A stretch of 30,919 bases of DNA from a virus, in IMG/VR virus record IMGVR_UViG_3300025769_000525, positions 1 to 30,919 of that record; one strand, written 5' to 3'. Position 1 is the first letter of the stretch. Every line of letters begins with the position of its first letter. The translations under genes were made by a program, and so were the position numbers. Below the pieces are notes generated by a model. The model did no database searches. It saw only the letters and a program-made list of their open reading frames with translations, and was not told where the DNA came from. Shown piece after piece: positions 1 to 8,459 of this stretch.

Positions 1-504
1 ACCAAGATCCACATTAGCGCTTGCTTTTGCTGTTACTGTGCCGCCGTTTACGTATGTGCCTGTTGCGGTACTGAGAATTGTGAACGAGTTTGCGCCTGTA
101 TCAATCGAATCGATCAGTCCTGAGATGTTATATGCTGAAGGATTTACGCCTGTAATTACTGCAGTCCAGCCTACTTGAAAGTCTGTGTTTTCAATTTCAC
201 TATCGATAGTATATGTTACCGCAGTTCCAGTATTCGTAACATTTGTGATTGTAAACGGACCATCAGCATAGTTCAAATAAATCATATTATCTTGAACCGA
301 CAGTGTAGATGATACTACAGTAGTTGTTTCTCCAGTTACTAAAAGATTACCATCAATAGTAAATGTTCCGGTTAATGGTGTAGTACCATCGACAACCAGC
401 ACACCAGTTCCATTGGTCAGTGCGTTAATTTCGTCGATTACAAGATTAGTTGTCTGTCTGAATTCGTTGAACGTATTACTCAGAAAAACTTGTGAAATTG
501 GCAT
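1..504 (-). CDS. Fibre-like structural protein, N-terminal part (runs off left edge)
   Basis: An open frame of 168 codons starts at ATG 504-502 and continues past base 1 without a stop, so only the N-terminus is present. It begins MPISQVFLSNTFNEFRQTTN, a start typical of tail fibre or baseplate-attached structural proteins in marine T4-like phages. Around residues 47-77 it has the glycine- and beta-rich stretch GTFTIDGNLLVTGETTT followed by LSVQDNMIYLN. I recall that pattern as recurring near the N-termini of such phage fibre proteins. The gene is last in the visible baseplate operon, 10 nt after the stop of the small coiled-coil gene, with only a weak AGAG ribosome site. A role at the tail periphery, possibly host recognition, is inferred; the receptor-binding part would lie outside the window. 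Confidence 0.65.
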   Translation of the reverse strand, partial: MPISQVFLSNTFNEFRQTTNLVIDEINALTNGTGVLVVDGTTPLTGTFTIDGNLLVTGETTTVVSSTLSVQDNMIYLNYADGPFTITNVTNTGTAVTYTIDSEIENTDFQVGWTAVITGVNPSAYNISGLIDSIDTGANSFTILSTATGTYVNGGTVTAKASANVDLG

Positions 505-514
505 AACTGGCTCT

Positions 515-751
515 CTACTTGTTCGTTATCAGTAACGTAATCATTTCTTTTATTTGTGAGATCTCACTCTTGAGATCATGTAATTCTTCCTTTATCTCAG
601 ACACACTTTTATTTGTGTTTTTCTGATCCAACATTTTTTGCTTTCTTTTTTTATACTTTAGAAACGCATCCATGTCAGAGTTAAGCAGGGCTTTAGAGTG
701 AGTGTCTCTATGTGTAATCCCTGCTACTTTTTCATCTAACTCTACTTTCAT
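515..751 (-). CDS. Small coiled-coil protein of the baseplate operon
   Basis: This 78-residue protein sits between the DUF4815-type gene (two bases separate that stop from this ATG) and the fibre-like gene. Residues 1-30 contain DTHSKALLNSDMDAFLKY, and residues 47-75 form a likely heptad coiled coil (SEIKEELHDLKSEISQIKE). It has no signal peptide or membrane segment. Similar short proteins with a D-x-x-S-K-A-L/V-x-N start and a C-terminal coil accompany structural genes in marine T4-like phages, but I know of no assigned function. A small virion component or fibre-assembly helper is only a guess from position. Tight linkage to both neighbours and sensible composition make it a real gene. Confidence 0.7.
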   Translation of the reverse strand: MKVELDEKVAGITHRDTHSKALLNSDMDAFLKYKKRKQKMLDQKNTNKSVSEIKEELHDLKSEISQIKEMITLLITNK

Positions 752-753
752 AT

Positions 754-3700
754 TTAGGCTAAAGCAATTGCTCTCAAATTCTTAACTCTTGGTGATACCG
801 CATCGTTACTTGAAATGAACGCAACTTTGATAGCGAAACTCTTGAATCCAGTATACGTTCGACCGTCAGGTGTTGTGTACTCAACTGTATCGTTCAATAC
901 TTTATATATGCTGACACCATTTAGATTTTGTGTAAAATTGCTTTCCAAAGTAATAGATCCATTGTCGGTTACAGTTTCCACAACACCCGTGATTCTGTCT
1001 GGACCAATTGCTACTATATCACCAATCCTAAGTTCTTCGCTAAATCTAGTGTCTGTTCCAGTTACAGCAGTCGTTCCATTAGTTGTAACTGTTCCATATA
1101 GGATCTGCGATCCGCCTGTCAATTTTTCACTGGGAATCACATACTTTTCTTCCGTGTAAGCATTTGTGTTATCGGTGATTGTAGGAACTCCAACTAATTC
1201 CATAGGTTCGTACAATTTAAAATCAAAGAGATCTGGATCACTTTCATTGATGATCTTATAATAAACTTTGACATCAGATCCCGCAGGTCTGCTAATATCT
1301 AAGAATACGTTCAGATCCCCACCTTCAAATCCATCGTTCAATACAACTCGTCGAGAAATATATCTTGATTGTGTCGAATAGGTTCCAATTGGAGCTTCTT
1401 CTGGATTTTTATAAATTGCTTCATTAGTATATCCAGTTCTAAAGTTTGTTACAGTAAGAAGCTCGGTAGCACTATTGACTACGGAGACTTGCTTGATCTC
1501 TTGTCCAACTTTGATGTATTGTCCTGCAATAACTTCTGTGTTGAATGACGTGCTATTACCTGTTACCGTGTTAGTGTCTTGAGTAATCGTCACATCACCA
1601 GTAAGTTCTGTTTGTAAATCAGATCCAATTGAAATTTTTTCAATGTTAGCGTGAATTCTATCAAGATCTATGTACGGAGATAAATGTTTATCTGTTGTAG
1701 ACATAGTTAGTCTAGATTTCAAGGTTCCGGCTGTCGATACTTTATACAAAGAAGCGTAAGTAGATCTTTCTAAGTTATTAATATCAATATATGTAGTAGT
1801 TTGATCCGAAATATCCGTTAGCGATAATGCATAACTGATATTCGTTCCTGCTACGTTTAGATTTTCTATAACAGGAGTTATAACTGAATATGTACTTAGT
1901 GGTGTCGCTAGGTTATCAAAGTATGCAATTGCGGAAGTTGAAGTATCGAATTCCGCAATATTTAATTTGAATTTTATATCTTGATTTTGACGAACACTCC
2001 ACTGCAACTCATTTGATGGAGTAAACAAGACTCCAGCCGCAGGCTGTTTGTCGATCTTAAGATTTACTAAGCTGTCTGTGATGTCAATTTCACCTAAAGA
2101 TGCTGTCCATATTTCGTAATCGTCCGTATTACCATCAGGCTTAATGCTAAAACAATATTCGTTTCCAGGTAACAGATATATCGGAGAAGGAAATTCAAAG
2201 TTTGTCGCACTCGTGGAATCGGTACTTGTAGCGATTGCATCATTTTCTACACGAGAACTTTCGTTTCCTATAATTTTCCTTGTAGGAAATCCATTATCCA
2301 GTTCTCTGATTTCTACAGTAACGCCGAAATTGTCGGCCGTTGATTTTGTTTTGAAATATAAATCTACAGATGTTACAAACACTCCATTAGGATATGTGGA
2401 TTCGTCCACATAAAAACTCTGTGCGATTGGATCGAATCGTTTGAAGTTATTTGTAGAGTAACTAGCTGACGTGCTGGCAACACGACTGACTGTTTGAACA
2501 TAAGATGCATTATCAAATGCAATAAACGATGGTCGTGTGTTGATGAAAGTCGTTCCACGATTTATAGAAATTCCCGTAGCAGAAATAGGAATTCTCGCAA
2601 TAGATGTTGCAAGTGTGTCTCTATTTTGGGAATCGTCTGTCAGTTTAAACTCTCGCTGCCCCACTTTGTATCCGGATGGAATTCTAAGTATACCATAAAT
2701 TTTATTTTTACTTGTTCTTAAACTTCCATTGAATAACTGAGTGTATTTTGTGTTATCAGTTCCCAAAATTCCATCATTGTCATACAGCAAAAACAGTTCG
2801 TCGATGGTTGTTGAACCTTCCAATTTTATTTGCTTACAGTTCGCAGTAACATCGATCCCATCTAAGAATGCATAAAATGAGGTTCCGTCTTTTAGACCTG
2901 TTGCTTCGAATACAAAATCTCTTTCCCTGAATCCGTGAGAAATCGAAGCATCAGAAAGTCTTTCCAAAATAGGATTGATAGATTTTTGAGCAGAATCTAT
3001 GTTAGCATTTTCGATCTGGACATCCCACGTTTTAGTTTTTGCGGTCCTAACAACAGATGCAGAATCATTGTCGTATGATATTATCTTTGTTGCTTCGCCA
3101 ATCCAATGTCTTTCTGCGGGAAAAATTTCACTGTTCCATGCATCCGATAAAATTTTCCAGTTATCAGAAAGACCTGTAGGATCAATAACTAAATCAAGAT
3201 CCGGATTTCGATTTACATCAATCCAATTATCGGTTGCTGGATATATTCTGAGGTCACCGACCCAACTATATGTTAATTGTTGCGCTAAGTTGATTGACGA
3301 CGAAGCATAAGGCTGAACAATAAATTCTGCTTGACTATAGTTCAAAAATAACTTATTACCTTTTGTCTTAGTATATCCCGTAGACGTAAACTCATTTATT
3401 TTAAACTGAACTGATTTACCACTATCGTGATATGAAGTCAAATATTTTTGCTTTCTATTAATCGAAGCGTTATAGTCTGCTAAAGAAACGTCTGCCACGG
3501 AATGTCCGGTAAAAGGATCCGCTAAAATACCATTTTTAAATCTATCAATACCATCAGCATCCGTTATAGATTTGTCTCTAGATTCTCTTTCCAATAAATT
3601 TAAAGCGGTATAGAATTCTATATTCTCTACACGAGACTCTAATTTACCAATATCTTTCATCGTATATCTACGATTATGAATTGGATTGATGATAACATTC

Positions 3701-6700
3701 TTAGGTAGTGATGGATAAGCGGGTACCGTAATTTCTGCTAGAGTAATAGTATCTGGAACCGAAGGCGCTTCTGATGGTACAGGGAATCCTGGCGATCCAT
3801 TAGTGATCCCAAGTTCTCCTTTATTATTCATGTACAGCTTTGCTTTTCTTCCTTTATAGAATACTAAATCAGCATCGAAATCAGAATTGGATGCGGGAAT
3901 ATGCAATCCACCCCCAGTTCCCGGCGTGTCAAACGTAGTTTGCGCTGATGGATTAGTTTGTTGATTTGCGACATTAATTTTCGAAGGTCTAAAATCCAAA
4001 GAGCTTCTAAGATCAAACACTTGACCGACAGACGATGTATATGAGGATATGTCTGTTGTATAAATTGTACTTCCTGTGTTAGTAACAGAATCGTCAACTG
4101 GATATGAATCAACAGAATAATATCCAACACCTTGAGTGGTATCGTGAGTAAAGTAATCAAATACAACTAAAAGATTTCCTATCGGAAGTGTTCCGATTTT
4201 AGGCGTAATACTTGCACTTTCGTATGAATTATCACGCTGACCATTATCAAACGAATATAGATCTGTTACATCTATGTCAGATGTTGTAGCAGCATTGGCC
4301 TGATTTCCCGAATCGTAAATTGCTTTAATTTGAAAAACGTCGGAATGCCCTAGACTATATGGACCAACTTCTCCACTAGGATGCGCTACTCCGCCCGGAC
4401 CGTTAGCGGTCGGCTCAATTATAACTTCTCGATCTCTTACAATATCTTTACGAATTTCTCGTGCATTGGATCTGTCCATAGTAGCAACAAAATTCGCACT
4501 ATTTAATTGCACATTTTCCTGAAGATTAATTTGAATAGAAGTTGGGGATGCTGTTAGAGATCTTTCTCCGTTAGACCCAAGCCCTACAGTTCTGATAGGC
4601 AGTCCAGCAGGAAAAGCTTTATAGATGTCCCCTGTAAAATTGCTAGATGCCGTTTCATCTAATTCTAAATTATTGTCATCAGTGATTGATGAAATTTTAT
4701 AAATGTTTCCGTCGATGGATACAAAATCTCCAGCCGCAAACTTAGTTAAAAACGCCACACCGCCAGTTACCGTAGCATCACCTATAACGGTTGTCACTGC
4801 AGTTTCTATCGCAGAGTTAGTGAGAACTGTTGTTCTGGGAATCAGCATGTAGTTAGTGCGTTTTTGCAAATCTGATAACACACCATTTCCGATAAATGTT
4901 TCGGAATTATCATCAGAACCAACTGTACCGGAGCCGCCTGAAAGATTAATTGTGAATTCTCTGCGGAATCTAAATGAAGATTCAATTTCTCCAGCAGCAT
5001 TTCGAATAGATTTGATATTAGTGTAAGGAAGATCGAATACTAAACGATTGAATCTAGGCTCTCTAAGAATAGCATCACCAAAAGAATCTAATACTACATC
5101 CGCAACACAGTCTGGCGCACCAGTTTTATCTTGGACAATAGATCTTACATTTTGGAAAGTTGACGATGTAATGTTGATATCGTAAAGATAAAGATTGTAT
5201 ACTGCAGATCCTAATCCAGGCTCACCGCTATAGTATTCTATTGTTTTAATTCTAGCGGTACCAATCTGAGTTCCGGTTGCTGCAAAAGAATCTCCATCAA
5301 AAGTTTTTGACGTGATTACAGTCTGCGCAGTATCATACAATTGAACTTCAGCGTTTGTTTCGAAATCCCAAAATCCAATCAGTTCGTTGACAGGTAAGTA
5401 ACTACCTAAAACAATCTGAGTTTTTACTTGCTCAACTTCTTCTACGTCTAAGCCTTTTCTGAGAGTGATTCCAGTACGTGCAATAATTTCGTTTCGATAT
5501 CCCTTAACATATGCAGTAAACGGATCAGCTTCGGCTAACAACAGATCAGAATCACCACCTTCAGATAATGAGTATCTTCCATTATTCGTTCCAGTGTTTA
5601 GATGCTCTCTGATAGCAATTTTAGGATCTGAAAGTGTGTAGCTTCCAGACTCTTCATCCGTTCTACGAGCGATTGCCTCCTCAAGCTTTCCTTCAACAGC
5701 AAGCTCTTTTCTTTTCTTGATAATTCCATCTTCAACTTCGAGCATAGAAACGAATTCGGTTTCAGTTGAAACTTCATTATATCCTATTTTTGTCCAAGTA
5801 ACGTCAATGCGTAATCGATCGGCGCCTGGCGCTTGAAAGTTGTTATACCCCTGCGCATTATCCAAAACTGTAGTGTCATCTACAGCGTCGATAAATGTTT
5901 TTACAGGAACAACACCCACCTTATATGATGGGTTATTGCTATACTTGTCAAGAAGAATAGTTTGCGAATCTACCTTGATAAAATGATCTGCGATATAAAG
6001 AATTCCATCACCTAAAGTGGCTTTAGATCCTTTATTATAGATCAATTCATTTGCGGTTCCGGCATTCACTACATATTGTGTAGCATTTTCAGTTTCAGAT
6101 ATCGCATAAAATCTACTAGAATAATTTGACGTGAATAACAATTCGTTGTCGTTGAACGTCGAAGATTCACGTAAGTCTGAAGTATATACGGTTATTGGAG
6201 CAGTATCTGCAACACCACCCACTTCAGTTTCTACTGAAAGAGTGATGGTATGTGTGGGAGTAGTTTGGAACGCCGTGATGTAAGCGCCGGCTGGAATCCC
6301 CGTTCCCGTAACAGGCGAACCAACAACTACATTTGAAGCATCAACTACTGTGATCACTCTTGAAGGTAATGGTTGATTTCCATTAACAACCACCTGCGTT
6401 GAAAGACTCGCCGGATCGTACTCAATTTCTTGCGTGGCACCACTGCTGTATGTAAATCTAATTACTGGCGTGCCAGAATTAGGAATAAGAGAAAAATCTC
6501 CAGTTAAATCGTTAACCCAAATATATTGGTTGTCCGTTGCTGTAGCACTTGTAATGGGATCAACGTCCCACGCTACAAGTGTTCCTGCTACAGTAACACT
6601 ACCGGCGCCTGAAGCGGTAAAAAATTCTACTTTATTACCAACATTAAAATTTCCTGTAGGGAAATTTGAATCGCTGATTTTAATTTTTATCGCACCATTT

Positions 6701-7110
6701 GACAGATAGTTGATAAAAAAGGTTTTTGGATCAGTGGATGTCAAATCCGAAGTGATACCAACATAAGCACGAATGCCTGTTTGAGATCCGACGATTTCTT
6801 GTTCAGTAAAGTTCGCAACTGCTACTGTTTGAGTAGCAGGTGTAAGCAGATCAGCATAAGTTGGTTGAACTTTCACATAAGGTAAGTTCAAGTCTAGTGT
6901 CTGCTCACAACCTTCAATAATCGAACCTTGTTTGAAAAAGAAGTTTGCAAATCTTTCGATTTGTTTTTGCTGAATGCTCTGAGATTGTGTTAACTCTCGT
7001 GCTTGAACAGCATAACTAGGTCTAAAAAGAATCCTAGCAAACTTCTTATCTTCATCGTAATCATCATAATAAGGGCTGATGTTTAGGTTAATACCGCCTG
7101 GATTTGACAT
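754..7110 (-). CDS. Very large DUF4815-type baseplate/tail structural protein
   Basis: This is the largest gene in the window (2118 residues). Its N-terminus (NISPYYDDYDEDKKFARILF, then RPSYAVQARELTQSQSIQQK) matches my recollection of the DUF4815 family, found in structural proteins of marine T4-like phages. The rest is beta-rich, Ser/Thr/Asn/Gly-rich and without catalytic motifs. A C-terminal stretch, roughly residues 1650-1770, contains IYLLPGNEYCFSIKPDGN followed by KQPAAGVLFTPSN, a jelly-roll-like segment I recall from the same phage proteins. Three copies of a VTG-type beta module are visible (nt about 4605-4800, 1405-1605, 895-1120). It directly follows gp8, where T4 has gp9-gp12, and no homologues of those are visible here. 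It may therefore do the outer-baseplate and fibre-attachment work. The start has a GAAGAG ribosome site. Confidence 0.75.
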   Translation of the reverse strand: MSNPGGINLNISPYYDDYDEDKKFARILFRPSYAVQARELTQSQSIQQKQIERFANFFFKQGSIIEGCEQTLDLNLPYVKVQPTYADLLTPATQTVAVANFTEQEIVGSQTGIRAYVGITSDLTSTDPKTFFINYLSNGAIKIKISDSNFPTGNFNVGNKVEFFTASGAGSVTVAGTLVAWDVDPITSATATDNQYIWVNDLTGDFSLIPNSGTPVIRFTYSSGATQEIEYDPASLSTQVVVNGNQPLPSRVITVVDASNVVVGSPVTGTGIPAGAYITAFQTTPTHTITLSVETEVGGVADTAPITVYTSDLRESSTFNDNELLFTSNYSSRFYAISETENATQYVVNAGTANELIYNKGSKATLGDGILYIADHFIKVDSQTILLDKYSNNPSYKVGVVPVKTFIDAVDDTTVLDNAQGYNNFQAPGADRLRIDVTWTKIGYNEVSTETEFVSMLEVEDGIIKKRKELAVEGKLEEAIARRTDEESGSYTLSDPKIAIREHLNTGTNNGRYSLSEGGDSDLLLAEADPFTAYVKGYRNEIIARTGITLRKGLDVEEVEQVKTQIVLGSYLPVNELIGFWDFETNAEVQLYDTAQTVITSKTFDGDSFAATGTQIGTARIKTIEYYSGEPGLGSAVYNLYLYDINITSSTFQNVRSIVQDKTGAPDCVADVVLDSFGDAILREPRFNRLVFDLPYTNIKSIRNAAGEIESSFRFRREFTINLSGGSGTVGSDDNSETFIGNGVLSDLQKRTNYMLIPRTTVLTNSAIETAVTTVIGDATVTGGVAFLTKFAAGDFVSIDGNIYKISSITDDNNLELDETASSNFTGDIYKAFPAGLPIRTVGLGSNGERSLTASPTSIQINLQENVQLNSANFVATMDRSNAREIRKDIVRDREVIIEPTANGPGGVAHPSGEVGPYSLGHSDVFQIKAIYDSGNQANAATTSDIDVTDLYSFDNGQRDNSYESASITPKIGTLPIGNLLVVFDYFTHDTTQGVGYYSVDSYPVDDSVTNTGSTIYTTDISSYTSSVGQVFDLRSSLDFRPSKINVANQQTNPSAQTTFDTPGTGGGLHIPASNSDFDADLVFYKGRKAKLYMNNKGELGITNGSPGFPVPSEAPSVPDTITLAEITVPAYPSLPKNVIINPIHNRRYTMKDIGKLESRVENIEFYTALNLLERESRDKSITDADGIDRFKNGILADPFTGHSVADVSLADYNASINRKQKYLTSYHDSGKSVQFKINEFTSTGYTKTKGNKLFLNYSQAEFIVQPYASSSINLAQQLTYSWVGDLRIYPATDNWIDVNRNPDLDLVIDPTGLSDNWKILSDAWNSEIFPAERHWIGEATKIISYDNDSASVVRTAKTKTWDVQIENANIDSAQKSINPILERLSDASISHGFRERDFVFEATGLKDGTSFYAFLDGIDVTANCKQIKLEGSTTIDELFLLYDNDGILGTDNTKYTQLFNGSLRTSKNKIYGILRIPSGYKVGQREFKLTDDSQNRDTLATSIARIPISATGISINRGTTFINTRPSFIAFDNASYVQTVSRVASTSASYSTNNFKRFDPIAQSFYVDESTYPNGVFVTSVDLYFKTKSTADNFGVTVEIRELDNGFPTRKIIGNESSRVENDAIATSTDSTSATNFEFPSPIYLLPGNEYCFSIKPDGNTDDYEIWTASLGEIDITDSLVNLKIDKQPAAGVLFTPSNELQWSVRQNQDIKFKLNIAEFDTSTSAIAYFDNLATPLSTYSVITPVIENLNVAGTNISYALSLTDISDQTTTYIDINNLERSTYASLYKVSTAGTLKSRLTMSTTDKHLSPYIDLDRIHANIEKISIGSDLQTELTGDVTITQDTNTVTGNSTSFNTEVIAGQYIKVGQEIKQVSVVNSATELLTVTNFRTGYTNEAIYKNPEEAPIGTYSTQSRYISRRVVLNDGFEGGDLNVFLDISRPAGSDVKVYYKIINESDPDLFDFKLYEPMELVGVPTITDNTNAYTEEKYVIPSEKLTGGSQILYGTVTTNGTTAVTGTDTRFSEELRIGDIVAIGPDRITGVVETVTDNGSITLESNFTQNLNGVSIYKVLNDTVEYTTPDGRTYTGFKSFAIKVAFISSNDAVSPRVKNLRAIALA

Positions 7111-7138
7111 CTTTTTTTCTCTTCTTTATAAAATTGAA

Positions 7139-8416
7139 TTAGAATTCAATAATCAGTTTCACATCCTCAATCTGATCCGTTGCCCTTGAAATTGGGCTAC
7201 GATTTTCGATGTAAAGAACATCACCAGTGTATGCTCGAAGCCCTGGTGCATCAATAGTAGTAATTTGACCGGTCCCACCACCAGATGAGGTAAGGGTAGC
7301 CGAAGTTGTAAAATCTGCAACATCAGGTAAAGGAATGGAAGTATACAAATAATTATTTACCGAATCCCATTCGATAACTTCAGCGGACGAATCACCAACT
7401 GTAACAGTTTCATCTTGAGCAAATGTGCCAGTACCACCAAGTGTACCTAGTGTGTAGCGGTATGTTTGACGATACACATCACCTGTGGCTACAATAGAAG
7501 TATCATCATCGATAGGATCACGAATCAGACCAACTTTGCGGAAATCGTTTTCTGTTGAAACGGCGCCGCCTTCGTTACCATCAAGACGAATGTTCAACAT
7601 AACAAACTTTCCACCAAGTTCTTCTGGAGCATTAGATCCATGACCACCTCGTGGGCTAATAACTGCCTGTGCTGTAGCATTAGTACCGTCACCGCTAATG
7701 GTTACGTTTGCAAATGTGTAGCCTGAGCCTTCATCGCCTGGTGAGATAGTAATAGATTCTACTGCACCAGCATTAAGTGTGGCAGAAGCAGTAACACCTG
7801 TGCCATCGCCATCAACTGCAACTGTTGCTGTTGTGTATCCAGAACCGCCATTGGTCACTTTGATTACGTGAAGACCGCCGTCAATTGCCGCAGCTCCAAC
7901 GGTTGTATCTGTACGTACAGGCATAAAGTCATTAGTCAAAAACTTCAAAGCTTCTGCGGTAGTGATTGTATACATGTACTTCCACAAATAACCATCACCG
8001 GTCGTGAAAGGCGCTGTCGTGGTTAAGTCAGGTTTAACAGTAGAACCAACACCACCTGCGTTCCACAAGCACTTGTAAACATTATAATCTTCCGTCATTA
8101 CATAAAAATCATCATCTAGAAGATTACTGTCTTTGTCATCATAATAATCATATACAACACCTGAAGTCCAGTTATAACGATCAATAACTTGAATAACGTC
8201 ATCAGTTTTTACACGTTTTGCAGCAATAGAATCTCTCCAAGGTACAAATTCGATGCTGTCCGTATCGTTTGTTGGGGTAGGTGGGTTGTTATCATCCACA
8301 AAGGGTGAAACACCACCAATATAAAAGTACATGTTAGTCGGCGCAGCTTCGCTAAAAGCCTCCAAAAACTGCTCGGCGTTATGCACTCTAAATTTACTTG
8401 TTGCTATAGCAGGCAT
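7139..8416 (-). CDS. 8: Baseplate wedge protein gp8
   Basis: This 425-residue protein matches T4 gp8 (334 residues), a wedge protein that binds gp10, gp7 and gp6. The N-terminus MPAIATSKFRVHNAEQFLEA and the nearby NMYFYIGGVSPF are characteristic. The C-terminus YIENRSPISRATDQIEDVKL closely resembles the end of T4 gp8. The extra length is partly explained by a middle insertion (about residues 185-250) with two glycine-tyrosine repeats, NGGSGYTTATVAVDG and EGSGYTFANVTISGDG, like those in the adjacent gp7-like protein. The start is supported by AAGGAG seven bases upstream of ATG. The gene has its own late promoter at 8452-8459 and is followed by the DUF4815-type gene after 28 nt. Confidence 0.85.
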   Translation of the reverse strand: MPAIATSKFRVHNAEQFLEAFSEAAPTNMYFYIGGVSPFVDDNNPPTPTNDTDSIEFVPWRDSIAAKRVKTDDVIQVIDRYNWTSGVVYDYYDDKDSNLLDDDFYVMTEDYNVYKCLWNAGGVGSTVKPDLTTTAPFTTGDGYLWKYMYTITTAEALKFLTNDFMPVRTDTTVGAAAIDGGLHVIKVTNGGSGYTTATVAVDGDGTGVTASATLNAGAVESITISPGDEGSGYTFANVTISGDGTNATAQAVISPRGGHGSNAPEELGGKFVMLNIRLDGNEGGAVSTENDFRKVGLIRDPIDDDTSIVATGDVYRQTYRYTLGTLGGTGTFAQDETVTVGDSSAEVIEWDSVNNYLYTSIPLPDVADFTTSATLTSSGGGTGQITTIDAPGLRAYTGDVLYIENRSPISRATDQIEDVKLIIEF

Positions 8417-8451
8417 AATTATCTCCTTAAGTAATTACTCGATAAGTGTAT

Positions 8452-8459
8452 TATTTATA
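8452..8459 (-). promoter_or_regulatory. T4-type late promoter upstream of gp8
   Basis: Read on the minus strand this is an exact TATAAATA, the -10-like element used by the T4 late sigma factor gp55 with gp33. Transcription would start near 8446, giving a leader of about 30 nt that contains the AAGGAG ribosome site of gp8. The promoter overlaps the stop codon (TAA) of the gp7-like gene. Confidence 0.75.

Noticed and set aside
815-1159. Plus-strand open frames opposite the DUF4815-type, gp7-like and gp5-like genes
   Set aside because: They lie wholly within well-supported minus-strand genes, have hydrophobic shadow-type composition and no ribosome sites or recognisable domains.
7123-7130. TATAAAGA on the minus strand before the DUF4815-type gene as a late promoter
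   Set aside because: It mismatches the consensus and would leave only about six nt of leader; the bases are better explained as AT-rich gap and ribosome site.
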